From the NCBI RefSeq assembly GCF_037975245.1, contig NC_092572.1, positions 13,830,269 to 13,894,268 on the forward strand: a stretch of DNA of 64,000 nt, in the 5' to 3' direction. The position numbers and the translations under genes were made by a program. Of the stretch, positions 1 through 20,978 are shown one piece after another (the stretch's first letter is position 1; every line of letters starts with the position of its first letter). The notes under the pieces are model-generated. The model did not search any database, was not told the DNA's origin, and worked only from the letters and a program-made list of their open reading frames with translations. This stretch comes from Apostichopus japonicus. Taxonomy: Eukaryota; Echinodermata; Holothuroidea; Aspidochirotida; Stichopodidae.

Positions 1-115
1 CATAACCTAAACCTATGCACTCGGCATTGTGACTTTGAACAAGGTGTGGTCACATAGGTTCTTTTCAATTGTGCACGTTTATCAAAGGGTCCAGACTCGA
101 AAAGTTTTTACTTAC

Positions 116-9689
<9,574 letters not shown>

Positions 9690-10189
9690 CTTCAACGAAA
9701 GATTTTAAACCGTTTTATACTTAAATATGAGTCTACATGAGAATTAGAATGTTAATATCATCGTGTTTTCTTCCTTCGTCCGAGATCCATCGTTCTGTCT
9801 CGCGGTTTAGGCTTCCATCGATACCAAGAATTTGCTTACTCACATGTAACCATGGAGATGTACCGTTGAAGTATCTCTTCAGTAAGGACAAGTTAGATAG
9901 TCCAGAGAGGGAAAAGTCTGAAAACCTATGACCATTGGTTTTATCCTCATGCCGAGGAGACTGAAATTCAATTAAAACAGAATAAAAATACTTCCCACTT
10001 AAGAAACAATAAATTCCATGTTGAATGGGGCTAGATATGTGGGTTAATATCAACGATTCCACTGACTTCGATACGTTTAACATGTAGTTTTCACAGGAAT
10101 GTCGTTTACCAACTGATGGCGCTATATCATTTTCTGACTTCGGTCATGGTAATCAAGGTTGTGCCATTCAACGCTAAAACAAAGCTCTT
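9690..10189. other. CFAP91 upstream and promoter-side region, no gene seen
   Basis: Holds the 5' untranslated and presumed promoter sequence of CFAP91. I see no TATA box or coding exon I can support. A 116-codon open frame on the minus strand (9733-10083) has no recognisable domain. The right boundary is the target-site duplication of the foldback element. Confidence 0.5.
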
Positions 10190-10195
10190 CTCGTA

Positions 10196-11556
10196 TATGG
10201 TAGGCCATACGGGAAATAATTGCTGATTTAATGTCCGTACGAATTAAAATTATTACCGGTATTAATTCTATTTAATACCGGCATTAATTCTCAGCCAATC
10301 ACCATGCAGCTTCATATGCCGGTATTAAATATAATTAATACGGGCATTAAATATAATTAATACGGACATTAAATATAATTAATACGGGCATTGAATAGAA
10401 TTAATACGGGCATTAAATAGAATTAATACGCGCATTTAATAGAATTAATACGCGCATTAAATAGAATTAATACGGGCATTAAATACAATTACTACGGGCA
10501 TTAAATAGACCAATCACATCAGCAGGATTCTCACTTGTTCATCTGATCTATTCGCCGCGCCAACCTACAACTTACGTTCTTCGAAGGATAACAAGACGGT
10601 TCAAAGCATTGCGAACTGATAAAACATCGGACTGGGATTGAGGGTCAACATTTGTCAATAACCTACAAGTATCGTTCGCTTCTCGACGAAAATCATGCAA
10701 AAATTGTTCTTTGTCTGTCATGCGTGCCATTGCGTTGTATGTTGTACCTTGCTTGCTAGCTACAACTACACTGCTTTCACGCTGGGGGATTAACACTAGC
10801 TCAGACTGAGCATGGTAACAAAATTCGCTGATGTGATTTGTCTATTTAATACCCGTATTAATTCTATTTAATGCGCGTATTAATTCTATTTACGCAGTGG
10901 CGTAGGAAGGTACTTTTGAGTGGGGGGGCTGAAGACTGATGGCTGGCCTGGGGGAGGGGTCTAAGGGGAGGGGGTGTCCCCCTCCCCTTTGGAATTTTTT
11001 TGCATTTCCAGGTGGCCTCAGATGCAATTTGGTGCAATATAGCACACTTCAACACCCACTCCATTTTGTAAAGAATTTTACATTTTCACCTGCCCTTAGA
11101 TGCAATTTGGTGCTTCAAATGAGATTTTTTTCTCATTTGGAAATGAAAAAGGGGTTTTCTGACTTGCGGGGCGGGGGGGGGGGGGCGGAACGATACTTCT
11201 GCCCCCCCCCCATATTTTTCACTGGGGGGGGCTGGCGCCCCCCCCCCAGCCCCCCCGGTTCCTACGCCCTTGTATTTACGTGGTAGAAAAGTTCGCTGAT
11301 GTGATTGGTCTATTTAATACCCGTATTAATTCTATATAATGCCCGTATAAATTATATTTAATGCCCTTATTAATTCTATTTAATACCCGTATTAATTATA
11401 TTTAATGCCCGTATTAATTATATTTAATACCGGCATATGAAGCTGCATGGTGATTGGCTGAGAATTAATGCCGGTATTAAATAGAATTAATACCGGTAAT
11501 AATTTTAATTCGTACGGACATTAAATCAGCCATTATTTCCCGTATGGCCTACCATA
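10196..11556. mobile_element. Foldback-type DNA transposon, 1361 bp, with 6-bp target duplication
   Basis: Long inverted arms begin TATGGTAGGCCATACGGG at the left and end with the reverse complement CCCGTATGGCCTACCATA at the right. CTCGTA flanks both ends (10190-10195 and 11557-11562), a 6-bp target-site duplication. Inside the outer arm comes a stretch matching in inverted orientation (CAGCCAATCACCATGCAGCT on the left), then subterminal tandem units of about 23 bp of the type ATTAAATAGAATTAATACGG: roughly eight on the left, several on the right. The core (about 10520-10830) holds a 74-codon minus-strand frame of unknown nature and no transposase, so the copy is non-autonomous. A MITE interrupts the right arm. 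Confidence 0.88.
10895..11272. mobile_element. hAT-type MITE, 378 bp, nested in the foldback element, 8-bp TSD
   Basis: Left end CAGTGGCGTAGGAAGG; right end, read inward, CAAGGGCGTAGGAACC: short imperfect terminal inverted repeats with the CAG...GGCGTAG pattern typical of hAT superfamily ends. TATTTACG occurs on both sides (10887-10894 and 11273-11280), the 8-bp duplication hAT elements make. Interior is G-runs and C-runs with no transposase. It splits the tandem ATTAATTCTATTTA units, so it arrived after the host element. Confidence 0.88.
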
Positions 11557-11562
11557 CTCGTA

Positions 11563-13456
11563 CTGCTCAATTGAGCGTTTTATCTAGCTGTCAGTCCACG
11601 TTAGCTCCCCTCAAAGGTTTGTTTGTCGAAGGGCCTACCACGGAATTTTGTACCATGAGCTACCGTACCACTCGGCCCTCGCAACTAACGACATACCGGC
11701 TTAGGATATGACTCAGGTCGGGGCCGGGTCAGAACGTAGAACTCAGTTACTAAATTGTGCTTATGCTGAATTTACTTGGAATGGGAGGAAAAGGGTGGAG
11801 GCGGCCAAGTCACATGTCGCCCAAAGCGAACCACTCGTATTACAGCAATTGGTGGTCTCTTTGTTGTTATCAAATACCTCATTATTAAATGATAGGTATA
11901 GGCGGTAATTTAGTCACGTGACCATTAAATAACCTTTCTTCAGTGCGGATATACAAGCTTACAAAAACCAGGGAGTTGGAGTAGTAGCTACCTGCAAAAA
12001 CTAGATATTGATCTTTGGTTCACGTCTCTCGAGGCATTTACACCGTATAAGACACTTGCTCAGGCTTTAGGGGAGACAGCACTTACGGAGACCTCAGTGC
12101 GGCCGGGTGTTATCAGGGAATTCATAGCTACAACAAGTATCCACCATCTCTATTTATGACCAGCTATATGCCTATTTATTGCACCGTTTGACACTGAAAA
12201 TAACATCTTGAATTAGAAGGACTACAATACTGCTAGTTCGACTTCAGATCATCTTTCTCATAATGGCCTAGTCCGTATATAATCACTTTATATTGTTCAA
12301 TATACCAATTGGATGATAAGATACATGGACCTTAAAAGGGAACCATTTTCTTCCTATCAGATATTTGTATCGTAGAGGTTACCTTGTTATATGTTCATTA
12401 TAAAATATTACAGTGCACCATAGAAAATACCATAAACGCAGTGAAAATTAAAATTTATCTTTAAATACATATATTTTATTGTTAAAATCCGTTCGTGACA
12501 GATCTATTGCCATATGGTTAGAACATAAGGCGAAATGCCTTCCCGAACTGTTCACATTATTCCGGGATTTCTTTTCTATAAAAAATCTTGCCAATTAAAA
12601 CATTAAACTTTTACACACTTTCCACTAATTTCCCTTACGTTTACTCACAAGGAAACCTCAAAGGTAGTAAGATATTGTTTAATATTGTCTATACGAGGGG
12701 AAATATATATATATATATATATAATGCTTATACGACTTCGACATATCTTTGCCTCCGGCTCGGCGAAGCTTTTACATCAATAAAACTAAAAGCGAGAAAT
12801 AAAATGTGACTTTAAAACGCGAGACTGCATAATTATATAGCCTACCGTAGAATGTAATTGCCCTTTGATAGATTTATGAAAGATCGCTTAGCAACGAATG
12901 CAAAACAATTTGGCTATCACATCCAAACACATTAAATTGATCGTAACGTAAAATATGTATAAAAATGGATAAAAGGTAAAATAATATCAAAGGGTAAACA
13001 TAAAGCAAATTGCACTGCTGTAAGGGATCGAATCAGTTCCACCCATAAAACTTTGAAATACAATCGATCATACATATATGCGCAATGAGTGACGCAGGCA
13101 GCTTGGCATGGTTTTACTATTTGCCTCCGTCATTATGTAAATATATTATGATCTATTTAATTTGGAGGTAGCGTGCATGCGTACTTATATAGTTCGTGTT
13201 AGCCTTATAGAAAAACAAACACCCAACATCTGATGAGGCTATTATACCTTATTATCATAAACTGGAGACTGCTGCGTCATCGACGTACCCGTTAAGAAAA
13301 TTATGTTGGGTGCACCTGCAATATCTTATTTAGTGATATGTGAACTGTAAAGTGCAAACCCTTAAGAAATGGGCGTAGCATCGTGTGTTTTCATGACGTC
13401 ATTTAGCAAAATCCATCAAAGTGTCCTACTATCGGGCTCTCCATGCATACGGCATG
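11563..13456. other. Intergenic region, no supported gene
   Basis: AT-rich, with a short (AT)n run near 12703-12722 and no coding exon or named repeat that I can support. It lies between the foldback element and the 3' end of the CARD gene. Short open frames here (for example 11708-11908) have no domain and no splice context. Confidence 0.5.
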
Positions 13457-13462
13457 TTTATT
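13457..13462 (-). terminator. Candidate polyadenylation signal of the CARD gene
   Basis: TTTATT on the plus strand is AATAAA on the coding strand, about 70 bp downstream of the stop codon at 13533. Position is suitable for a compact 3' untranslated region. Sequence evidence only. Confidence 0.45.
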
Positions 13463-13532
13463 GTTATTAATTGTTGCATTTAACAGTTGACAATATATAG
13501 GCCTGTTTTATGACTCTTAATCAATCAATCAA

Positions 13533-15659
13533 TCACAAGAAAGAGCTATTTTGCATTTCATCTGTGCTTATATCAGCCGTTTCTAATAAATCTGCTAGCT
13601 TCGGCTGAGCGGTCCTGACAGCTAGAGTAAAACTCTTGAATGCGTTCGGTCCTCTGTGAGGGAGAATGTCTACCAAGGCTCTAGACTTGTCTTCAGCCGT
13701 TCTATAACCGCGAAGTTTGAGTTGGTCTGAGTCGTTTAGAATACCCTCACGTGATAGATCTACGATGACGTCATCTGGTTTAAGATTCAACACCAATGAT
13801 TCTCTGCGTACCAGTATTTTCTTGTTGTTAGTGTTGGTGTCGTCGGCGGGATGTTGTACGTATGGTGTTGAATCCAGTTTCTTGATGATATGCGGATAAC
13901 GCTCTTGCAATGATCGCCTGAAATGCTGGTAAGCTAGAGCTGATTTCGTTGGTAGGATGTTCAACAGCCGTTTTGTCCGTTCTTTGCGATCACGTATTGA
14001 ATACAGTTTATCGACCTCAAATTGAGTGAGAACCATTCCACTGAGGTAGAGAATTATGTGCTCAATATCGAGTTGCTCAACAATATAGCTTTGGTTGTAT
14101 TTTAATTTATCCTTGTCTCGTTGTAACATCGGGATCTGAGTTCTGGATTTGAAAAGGAAAAAAAAAATAGAAAAATATATTGTCACCAACATGCACGACG
14201 AAATAGTTGCATTCCATAATTTATATCTAAATCTCTCCTTTATAAAGTCGTGGATCCGCTATTGTCTTTTATTGTGGCTGTAGCCTAGAATGCTCCAAAC
14301 AAATTTATGAAGATGACTCAGAACTTGAAAATGATTACTCATTCAATATAAAAGCTGGCCTGATTCTACCATTGTTTTCTTGACAACAATGGGTGTAGAC
14401 ATGGTAACATCCAAGGTGACAATTAACAGTAACATCTACATAGAAAAATGAAAAAAGTGAAAATTCGTATGTAGACAATGTTGAACAAAAGCAACGGATG
14501 GTCACACATGACTGCAACTTGAACACAATGCTTACATGACTGGGTCAGCCAGGCTACCTGATCATTACCCCTCTCCATGCGTGGAGCTGGTAGTTAGGGT
14601 ACCTTAACAGCCACCCAGTTTCAGGGACGAAATTTAGGGTTCCCTGATAATCCCCTTCTAGGGGTATTAAGTGTTCCTTGCTCAACCCCCCCCCCCCTTC
14701 CTTCGTCCATCCTGCCTGCTCGAGTTTTGTTGCCTAATGGGAAAAGGGGTCTACCAGTAGCTGCAGTAGGCCCACATTCTTCAAATTTCGAACATACCCC
14801 TATTTTCTTCAAATGTATGGCTTCAGCAATGGACCAATATGGTGGAGCCATGCAACTGCCCCCTCAAACTAAAATTCCGCCCCTCCAAACAAACACTCTG
14901 CCCCACTTCCAAATTTGACATTAAGTTTACCGTATATCATACATAGTTATAACGTTACGGTATAGTAAATCATTAGAAAAGCTAGAAGACTATATATCTT
15001 GGATTTTATTCACAGGATTAACTTTGCCGGGGGACATTGAGAACCAAAATAACGCAAAATATATGTCATAAATATCTCTAAATTAATGCGAACAGTGACA
15101 CATGAATGCCTTGTTCTTCGTGTGAAGCCGCTGTAAGATCGCTTTAGTTCAGTGATACAGGTTTGAGATTGGAGAGGGGTGGGGGGGGGGGAGGCAGAAA
15201 TCAGATCAATATTCAGAGATGTCGAGCTCCAGTGAAACATACATAGCCTCTCCCACTTTGCCCGGGCCTGCTATAGTGTCGCGGCCTTATATATGGATGT
15301 GCTCGATATAGGAAAGGAGGGAAAACCAAATCCATTTAAGGGAAAAGAAATAATTAAAAAGAGAGATTTGTTTTGACTTGCAATTGACTGAATGAATCAA
15401 AGAAATTTCAACTAGCTATGCTTTATCAATATTACCCACATGCCTTCGTGTACTTTTATAGAAAGTGTTTACGGTACCGTATGCCTACTATATAGGATAT
15501 TTTTAAATAAGTCTCCACTGCATGTTTTCATATTTAGAACGAAAAAACAGCTGCTTTATTCTAGAATAAAACATAGTAAAATTTTACTGAAGCAATTCTT
15601 AGTATCTTTTTAAGGTCCACTTGATCATAAAGATAACGTACTAACCTCTGCGGATCCAT
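13533..15659 (-). CDS. Tandem CARD-domain protein, 207 residues
   Basis: Two coding exons: 15659-15646 (ATG plus 13 nt: M-D-P-Q and two bases) and 14142-13533, joined in phase across a 1.5-kb GT/AG intron (donor GTTAGT, acceptor TTCAAATCCAG). Residues about 14-95 form a first CARD (SYIVEQLDIEHIILYL, then a basic RDRKERTKRLLNILP segment) and residues about 117-194 a second (RRESLVLNLKPDDVIVDL, then KSRALVDILPHRGPNAFKSF). ILP followed by F-x-x-F/L is a typical CARD helix-4/5 pattern. Nothing else follows but a 13-residue tail, so it looks like a cytosolic adaptor with no kinase, NACHT, caspase or death domain. CARDs pair with other CARDs in apoptosis and innate signalling. The partner is unknown, and an adaptor (RAIDD- or BCL10-like) role is inference. 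Confidence 0.85.
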
Positions 15660-16176
15660 GACACAAAAGTTTTCTCCAAACTGCCAGCTGCGGTGACTCG
15701 ATCGCTGCCCTCGTATATCTGCAAGAGTGCCTACTTCCGACCCGTGTGTTTGCCACTAGGAATGACGTACAGCGATGAAGCTTGAACGGTAACTATATTT
15801 GTTCTGGTCCAAAAATTAACTTTTAAAATTATTCTCAATAGTCAATAATGGCACATCAAAAGGTGCACATATATATTTCACTAAAACATGTAAAACGGAC
15901 AAATTATTCCAACAGTCGTCGATTTTAATAAGACTTGTTCATGCACAGTTCGCACACAGACTGCATTCTCGTATGTCACAAAGTACAAATATCAAGCTTT
16001 CAGTGAATCAATCTCACTAGCTTTACATGGGCACGATCGATTTATCTTTTCAAGTAGAAAATTTAGGGTAGTCTATTCATGTTATTGTTTGACTTTCTGC
16101 TTTACCCTTTCATGTGGAATCAATAGACCATTGTCTCGCTGTGTACTTACAACAATAGGTGAACGAGTCAGCAAGG

Positions 16177-16530
16177 ATGGTCGGTTGGTTAACGCCGACG
16201 ATATTTTTCATAATAATTACCGGCGGGCCACGTCATACTCTTGAACAAAGACTGGAATTTCCAGACAACCTTAAAATTCACCCGCCTACCGACGGCAACA
16301 ATTGCCCTCATTATCTCAAGCAGTCAAACAAGTGCTCAAAATATTGTCCGATATGCGAGCTATATAAAACGCAGCCGAGGGAAACGGGGTTAACAACTAT
16401 AGACGTAGCCGTGATCGAGACTATAGGATCAAACCAGGGAGTTGTTATGGAACAACTCCATGATCAAACTGTGGTAGATGATATTACCGTGGTCCAGGTG
16501 GGGCAAACACGATTTCAACATTTTAGCTAA
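16177..16530 (+). CDS. Possible small secreted cysteine-containing protein, 117 residues
   Basis: Open frame from ATG at 16177. It starts MVGWLTPTIFFIIITGG, a good signal-peptide-like hydrophobic stretch. Then follow a charged segment and a cluster of four cysteines (NNCPHYLKQSNKCSKYCPIC) within about 20 residues. Base composition is more GC-rich than the very AT-rich DNA after it, which favours coding. It is divergent from the CARD gene, about 520 bp between start codons, so a shared promoter region is possible. I do not recognise a family. It could instead be a 5' exon of a longer gene or chance. Confidence 0.4.
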   Translation: MVGWLTPTIFFIIITGGPRHTLEQRLEFPDNLKIHPPTDGNNCPHYLKQSNKCSKYCPICELYKTQPRETGLTTIDVAVIETIGSNQGVVMEQLHDQTVVDDITVVQVGQTRFQHFS

Positions 16531-17605
16531 AAATGTCGTTATTTGAATCAGATTTCCGACTAATTTTTCAACAGTTCAAATTTAAGTACCAAGATTTCAG
16601 CATATCTCAAATATCGACCTTTCTCAGGAACCCCTTTTATACAAAAAACAAAACAACTAACAAAAACGAAATCAACTTAAAAACAATTATTGTTGGATTC
16701 TTGAGTCTCTGTATTGGATTGCAACAGAAGATTAAATGTACAGAACAAAAAAGATGATTATTATGATGATTAATATATTCATTTTTACATCTTTAGTAGG
16801 AGAATCAAATGGGGTTTTACCCATCAACATATGTGAAGTACACATCTTGGCAAACATGAGTTGGAAAAAAAGACAAAATACCATATATATAATTCCTCAT
16901 AATTATAATCAAATGTTAGCATATAAAGTTACTAAAAATTAAAAATGTACCTGGTTTTGTTTTTTCCTACTTTTTTTATTCCGGCAATGGGCAACCCGAA
17001 CTTGATTGTACTCCAGAATTCTATCCTAAATTAAGATCATCAACAGACTTAGCGATTGCAATGCAAGATGTGAATCACTCAAAATTACACACTGCCTATC
17101 AACCCCCCCCCCACTCTCCCTACGTGTCCTACCCCATCCCACACATTTTCCTACAAAAGTCTACATAACTAATTTAACTTCAGTATTAAGTTATTCCTCT
17201 ATTTTTCCCCGATCTTTATTCCTTCGTTATTTTTTTGGGCACTAAACACTTATTTTACTCAGAATTCTATCATTTACTAAATTCATCAAGCTAGTAGTTG
17301 CAAGGTTAAATATGAATTATTCATGCTGAATTATCCACTGGCCGTCCCACCCACTCCTGCATTATTTATAATGCTCCTAGAAAGCAAACTTAACTTGAAT
17401 GACCCCGCCACTGACTATATACTCAAAGTTTGTCAAATTTACAGGCCTGACGTTCGATCCTAGTAGGATCTTCTTCCATCGAAAGGATCGAAGCAGATCC
17501 TGCTAGGATCTAACTGTTTTGTCTAAGGTTTTACCTACACAGGTTTTCTGCAGTAGATAAGCAGTTTGTTGAGTTTTTTCTCTCTACTTGAAAGTTTAGT
17601 GCCAA
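16531..17605. other. AT-rich intergenic stretch, no supported gene
   Basis: Short frames of Lys/Ile/Asn-rich codons only, as expected from AT-rich DNA. A C-run lies at 17103-17112. Around 17447-17510 is a GATCCTAGTAGGATC / GATCCTGCTAGGATC palindromic segment whose reverse complement resembles 33902-33942 (see findings). Confidence 0.5.
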
Positions 17606-17920
17606 GTATATATCATATTTCCTAGTGATTGGATCCCATGTAAAAGTATATATATTAGATTTCCTAGTGATTGGATCCCAAGTAAGAGAATATATCTGAT
17701 ATCCTAGTGATTGGATCCCATGTAAGAGAATATATCAGATTTCCTAGTGATTGGATCCTTTGTTAAAGTATATCATATTTCCTAGTGATTGGATCCCATA
17801 TTAAAGTATATATCATATTTCCTAGTGATTGGATCCCTTGTTAAAGTATATCATATTTCCTAGTGATTGGATCCCATATTAAAGTATATATCATATTTCC
17901 TAGTGATTGGATCCCATGTC
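17606..17920. repeat. about 36-bp tandem repeat, eight copies
   Basis: Eight units built on TTTCCTAGTGATTGGATCCC followed by an AT-rich spacer (ATGTTAAAGTATATATCATA). Unit length varies from about 33 to 39 bp through spacer indels. The core is nearly invariant. Confidence 0.92.
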
Positions 17921-18065
17921 CAGTGACCACACACCATAGATAGGGAAAGCTTATCCATGAATGCAACAGGTCCATCCAGGTACCACACACCATAGATAAG
18001 GAAGGCTTATCCATGAATGCAACAGGTCCATCCAGGTACCACACACCATAGATAAGGAAGGATTA
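17921..18065. repeat. about 57-bp tandem repeat, 2.5 copies
   Basis: Directly abuts the 36-bp array. Units share ACACACCATAGATAAGGAAG and TTATCCATGAATGCAACAGG with TCCATCCAGGTACC. Nearly identical copies suggest recent duplication. Confidence 0.88.
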
Positions 18066-19607
18066 TCCCTTCCACCCTAAGAGCATAGAGTGCCAGGTCT
18101 ACTATAGAAACGACATGCTGTAACAACTACAGTGACTTGTAAACATTGTCTATCCATGCTTCTACAAACCCTTTCATCACACAGTTATTCTACATCCAAT
18201 ACATCTTGACCTACTGGAGTAACTAATACAACTCTAGTAGCTCTTATATCATCTCATTCTTTGAGTGTTTTTTATAGAGGCTAAAAAAAAAAAATGATTC
18301 AGGTCATTTACCATCTTTAAAGAAATTAGCACACAGTGAGTGAAGAAAAACTTGCTGAATTTAACAAAACTATTTACACATCAAAATGCTGCAATTTACC
18401 AGTAGCCATGCCACAATCAGAGAGAAGACATTCTTCTCAAACCTGATGACCTTGAAATGACCTTCGATCAACACTAAATAGTGAACATTGTTTGTTGACA
18501 ATCTTTAACCTTTCAAGGATGAATTTCAGCAGCATTTTAGTCTCGATATTTTCAAGTCCAAGAAAAAGGGGGAGGGGGAGGAAAGGAAAATAGAAAAACG
18601 TAAACACTCAGTACTAGTATTGTTTCTACAACTGTTCTGGTTTGCAAGATATTCACATTTGAAATATTGGTTAAATCTCTCGAAGTCCTGCTTTTTAAGG
18701 CAAAATTTATGATGTGGTCGGCTCCACAGTGCAGACCTAAAATGTGTCTGCTACTCCATTGCTTTTATACAATTATTCAAATAACTCAACCAAAACATTG
18801 TCCTTTCACTTCATATAAACGCTATTTCAGTGGCAAAACTGATTTAACACGTCTATCGACATAGGCCATTCGGAAACTTAGGCCTCCAAATTCTGTTCCA
18901 CTTTTAGTGTCCCTATAAGACACTGACTAAAGTCTTTTTGCTGATTTGGAGGTAAACCAAAAAAAAATTGCTTAGCTACTCCATAATACTACAGTAATAC
19001 AGTAATTGTTGTACTGAACCTCAATTTATTACTAGTTACCTAGTAACAGAACAAAAAAAGCAACAGCAAAGTTATTAGATATGCATAAATGAGCACAATA
19101 CTTTAAAGCCATATTCCAAAGGCTAAAAGGTAATTGCTTAACAAACTTGCACGGCAAATGTCTGTGTATTGGACTCAAATCCACATCCTCATAGCATTTT
19201 TGCAGTGAAAAGATATTAAAAACTTTTGCTAAAATTTGGTGATATTAATGTAATTAAGCATCTGGCAATAGCAGAGTACATAATGTCATCATTGGAATCA
19301 AGCTGAGAGTTTTATTTTGCATTTGCTTTGGCAACGTTTTGCATTTCTGTAAAATATGTAGACCATAAAGCCATAGGGAAAAATTTGAATAAAATATTCC
19401 TACCAAAAATATGTTGCAATTTTGATGAAATTCTAACAAACACAGAAACATTTATGACTGATTGTACACATTTCAAACGTATCACATTTCATGTATAAAT
19501 TCACAGAGAAGATTATACTAAGCGAAGTAAAGATTTTTCTAGAACCTTAATGCGATGACAAAACACACTAAACGCTACTATGATCCAGTTTCTGGTGAAA
19601 TACTTTT
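18066..19607. other. Intergenic region, no supported gene
   Basis: AT-rich; short A-runs and a purine run near 18562-18595. No exon with splice context or domain was seen on either strand. Confidence 0.45.
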
Positions 19608-19790
19608 GAGGAAAGAACCTGGGCACCAAAACCAAACTACCGAACGACTGATCCGCTCTCAACCCCAGTCCCCTTGCATCGGGACTGCGACTGTGTGATC
19701 ATCGTCAGGTGTGCATCACCATTCCCCTCGAAAGATAACAGATACTACACATGATCTTAGCCAAAAGGCAGAGAAATAGATTACTTGAGC
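19608..19790 (-). repeat. U2 snRNA 5' domain fused to a dispersed repeat tail
   Basis: On the minus strand, 19790-19735 reads TTCTCTGCCTTTTGGCTAAG then ATCATGTGTAGTATCTGTTA. This is the conserved 5' domain of U2 snRNA (including the branch-point-recognition GTAGTA) with a few changes. After about 50 nt the U2 match ends. The remainder (19719-19608) instead matches 32600-32695: GCACACCTGACGATGA, CGATGCAAGGGGA, GATCAGTCG, and a TTGGTTCTTT-like end. There are no Sm-site or stem-loop III/IV sequences, so this is not a functional U2 gene. Either a U2-headed SINE or a chimeric retropseudogene made by template switching would explain it. Confidence 0.7.
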
Positions 19791-20978
19791 AAGTCAGACA
19801 GGTTACAATCAATCAAACCATATCTCTAGTCAGGGTAAAGGAAGGTATGGAGAATGAGGTTTTCAACTAGGCATGTGAAATATTCATCTCTATACGAGAA
19901 GTTTTTAACATTTCCCTATCAACAAAATATCCCTTCAAATAAGACCATGTTTTTTTTATTAAAGTAGCGCTCACACATATTTGGTCATTTTGGTATGACT
20001 GTTTCGATGATATTCCAAGTTTAGAATGAGAGAGCCTTGCGTCGATCATGTTATCAGTGACATACCTTGTATGGGGTAGCCTTGCCATGAGATTACGTAT
20101 CATCAAGGTACATGCTTCTTTGCGCTTCGCTTTACAGCCTTTTTAAAAAACGATAATAGTCCAGAAGAAAAATTTTGTGAAAGAGGAACACAGTCCAAGC
20201 ACCCTGGTGATATTTAACAATCTAAATTACTACACTCTCTACATATTGATTTATACCAAAAAATTGTGGGACTTCTTCTCTCAAGTGTGTGACTTGGTGG
20301 TTCTGTCATTTAAATGTGGGTTATGCCATCTAAAAACTAGGAATACCGATTTGTTCGTCATTATGAAGCTGTGTGTCAGTACTAATAGTTCCTTTTCGTT
20401 GGTATCCTTCATTCAAAGGTTTATACCAGTCGGAAAACTGAAATTGGACAGATGACAGAACCATACTGGTGACATTTTCATTCGTTTCCCTGTTCCATAT
20501 TTGAGATTTCCTTTTTTCTCGACAACATCTGAAGTCGACATGCTTTGCATCAGAAGTGATCTTGAAGACAACTGGTTTGATATCATAGAAGCAAACTAAG
20601 CATTTCATTTTGATCTTTTTCTTCAACATTTAATCATAATTTTCTACTTCAATAATTGGAATTTCTATCTCTGTAGGAAGAAGGTATTGCCAACGTTTTT
20701 GTATACACTGTTGACATCACATCCCCTTATTCAAGTAGAGTTGGAACCCGATCAGATCCAAGGTCATAACAATCAGGTGTAAAATAAGGTAAAACAAAAC
20801 CTTTTGCTGTCAGTGTGAAACTACTGTCTGACACCACACCTGTTTGCTTGATCAAGTTATCTCATGATACAAACAGAGAACTACGCTCGGTCTGTTTAGC
20901 TGCAGAGACTCTTTCCGCTGTTTGCAGACACCGGTAGCGCCGATACTTCCCAACGGGAGAGGGAATGTCTCCCATCTT

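Noticed and set aside
9733-10083. 116-codon frame upstream of CFAP91
   Set aside because: No domain, no splice context, overlaps the presumed promoter; likely chance.
16533-16942. Lys/Ile/Asn-rich frames after the small secreted frame
   Set aside because: Typical of AT-rich noncoding DNA. Also considered a mitochondrial insert, but no mitochondrial gene is recognisable.
20330-20629. 99-codon minus-strand frame downstream of the zinc-finger gene
   Set aside because: No domain, no confident splice link to exon 3, composition ambiguous. Could be real, but I cannot support it.
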